This document shows positions 62,639 to 64,000 of a stretch of DNA of 64,000 bases, piece after piece. The stretch is taken from positions 186,001-250,000 of the forward strand of contig NC_079238.1 of assembly GCF_027921745.1 (NCBI RefSeq). Reading direction: 5' to 3'. The DNA comes from Schizosaccharomyces osmophilus (taxonomy: Eukaryota > Ascomycota > Schizosaccharomycetes > Schizosaccharomycetales > Schizosaccharomycetaceae). Made by a program: the position numbers and the translations under genes. Position 1 is the first letter of the stretch. Each line of letters opens with the position of its first letter. The notes beneath the pieces were generated by a model. The model worked only from the letters and a program-made list of their open reading frames with translations. It made no database searches and was not told where the DNA came from.

Positions 62639-64000
62639 GGTATGAAAACAATACCAACCAAAAATGAATAAGGGAAAAGAAGAATAAAAAAAGGGAAACT
62701 ACAAAAACAAAAATCCAAGGACAAGAGGGATAGAGATCTAACTAAATATTGAATAGAATTGTCCTTTCTTAGAAAACCTGTTTGATGGATATAGGAGAAC
62801 ACAGATTCTCAAAAAGGTAACAAAAGGGTAACAAAAAATAGATAGAATCTACGCGTCTAAAAATAGGTAGACACAAAAGTTAAGAAGAAAAGAGCCAACA
62901 AATAAGTTTTATATTATTTAGATAATAAATGTTGGGAAATGTTTCAGTTCTGCTTTATCGAGAGATATTAAAACACAACAAAAACAAGGAAATTAGAGCA
63001 CACAAAAACAAGCGAAAAAGGAATCCTTTTTCCAAATCCGGTTCAGATGATTATGGACTGATTCTCGTATCAAAGAAAGAATAAAATATTAAATATCAAA
63101 GAATGAAAAATTGAAAAACGAAAAAGAAAATAATAGTCACAAAGTATTTTCTACTTGCTGCTGGTACGTTCCGGACAAGAGAGCGATATAATCCCGAGGG
63201 AATGCCCGGTTATATAGTCACAGGCTTTTTAACGATAGCGATATCCATGTGGTAAAAACGCCTTTATCTATGTAAAAACAGCCATTTGTCTAGATAAGAA
63301 ATCTCGCACATTAGGTACAGCCGTGTAGCCATGTGGCCAAATTTTAACCAATCAAATGTCGTAAAATAAAAGCAAACAAGCGAGATGAGAGAACCGATCC
63401 AATCAATCACTTCTTGACCAATCATAGGAAACCGGATTAACCTTGTTCTTTCGATCAGCAGATAATGAAATAAACACATGCCATGAGATATGTCTACCGG
63501 AGTCCAGATACTCCATTAGGTTTCACGATGATGGTACTGTTACCACCTACAGGAATTAGATAGAGATTAAGTTTATCAACGTGATGTTGACAGAACCATA
63601 TATGGATCGCGTAGAACAGTCTTTCGTAACTTATGAAAAAGACCGGAAAGAGCGGCTGGCACGACTCGTGTTGTTTGGGTGGCAGTGCAGGGCCGTTAAG
63701 GAAGAGCTTAGTTTTAGTAAACAAACGCACTTGGCAGCTATCTGTAGACAGTAGTAGAGTCAGGAATGGAGCAGGACAGAACAGAACAGAACAGAAGAGT
63801 GGTAATGAAACGAATAAATAGATGGATTGCTTGAAATTGAACCACCGAGATATTGCAGAATGAAAGAGCTGATAGAAAGAATGATGCCAAGTTGTGTAAG
63901 AATGATAACAAAAAGTGGAAGAAACGATAGACAACGAACGTTTAGCTTAGTTGAGCCCCGTTGGAAACGTCCTAGGAATGAAATGGAAACCAAACCCCGG
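62639..64000. other. Upstream region of ptr2, to the window edge
   Basis: 1.36 kb without an ATG-started ORF of note. It contains ACGCGT at 62850-62855, an ACAGA tandem repeat at 63775-63795 and a 146-codon minus-strand open frame (63494-63934) with no ATG. A long regulatory leader or noncoding transcript would fit a nutrient-controlled gene; that is inference. Confidence 0.45.
63775..63795. repeat. ACAGA short tandem repeat
   Basis: About four ACAGA units upstream of ptr2. No link to function seen. Confidence 0.7.

Noticed and set aside
63494-63934. 146-codon minus-strand frame upstream of ptr2
   Set aside because: It contains no ATG at all, is compositionally skewed, and no exon could be joined to it. 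Worth only a conservation check.
1-64000. tRNA genes, LTRs or other transposons, CRISPR arrays
   Set aside because: Looked for B-box-like GGTTCGA contexts, terminal repeats and transposase or reverse-transcriptase motifs by eye; none convincing. An exhaustive scan needs software.

Overview
This window is a piece of a fission-yeast (Schizosaccharomyces) chromosome. The genes are compact and many have short introns with GTANGT-type donors, CTAAC/CTRAY branch sites close to the acceptor, and very small exons. Both ribosomal-protein genes carry the fission-yeast HomolD promoter box. Gene order over most of the window matches what I remember of S. pombe, but the proteins and intergenic DNA are clearly diverged and the DNA is AT-rich. 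That points to the S. octosporus / S. cryophilus / S. osmophilus group rather than S. pombe or S. japonicus. This placement is inference; no search was run.

Layout: (1) 1-5.8 kb looks accessory: a 2-dehydropantoate 2-reductase-like gene cut by the left edge, a DHA1-type MFS transporter and a Zn2Cys6 transcription factor. A gene-poor 1.4 kb follows. (2) 7.2-24 kb is a core block: WDR44-like WD protein, the giant Hobbit/Fmp27 lipid-transfer-type protein, eL32, a six-exon NAD kinase, a three-exon NOPCHAP1-like protein and uL18 (rpl5). I recall this order from S. pombe chromosome I. (3) 24.1-62.6 kb is a second core block: pus4, a six-exon Irc3-like helicase, rrn6-like, nem1, utp3, a ZNRD2-like zinc protein, dsd1, a YTP1-like membrane protein, dph1, a four-exon SPX/SLC13 phosphate transporter, a three-exon small mitochondrial-type protein, lys9-type saccharopine reductase, php5, arh1, cbc2, nup82, CDP-DAG synthase and ptr2. 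I recall nem1 onward as S. pombe chromosome II.

Most genes are ordinary housekeeping genes with no operon-like cooperation. Themes that recur are ribosome production (eL32, uL18, Utp3, NOPCHAP1, Rrn6, Dph1), mitochondrial function (Irc3, Arh1, Pus4, the small protein at 45.6 kb), lipid and membrane biology (Nem1, Dsd1, CDP-DAG synthase, Hobbit) and nutrient uptake (phosphate, peptides, MFS). I rebuilt the spliced genes by hand; in each one the exon lengths keep the reading frame.

I did not find a convincing new multi-gene system. The best leads are small: a GC-richer hairpin-rich segment holding a 57-codon ORF at 48.1-48.3 kb; a 160-codon ATG-less open frame after php5; a 35-codon secreted-peptide-like ORF at 3.7 kb; a possible small gene in the 2.2-kb php5/arh1 gap; and the rpl5/pus4 promoter, which appears to be where blocks from two ancestral chromosomes meet. 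No tRNA, rRNA, CRISPR array or transposon was recognised.
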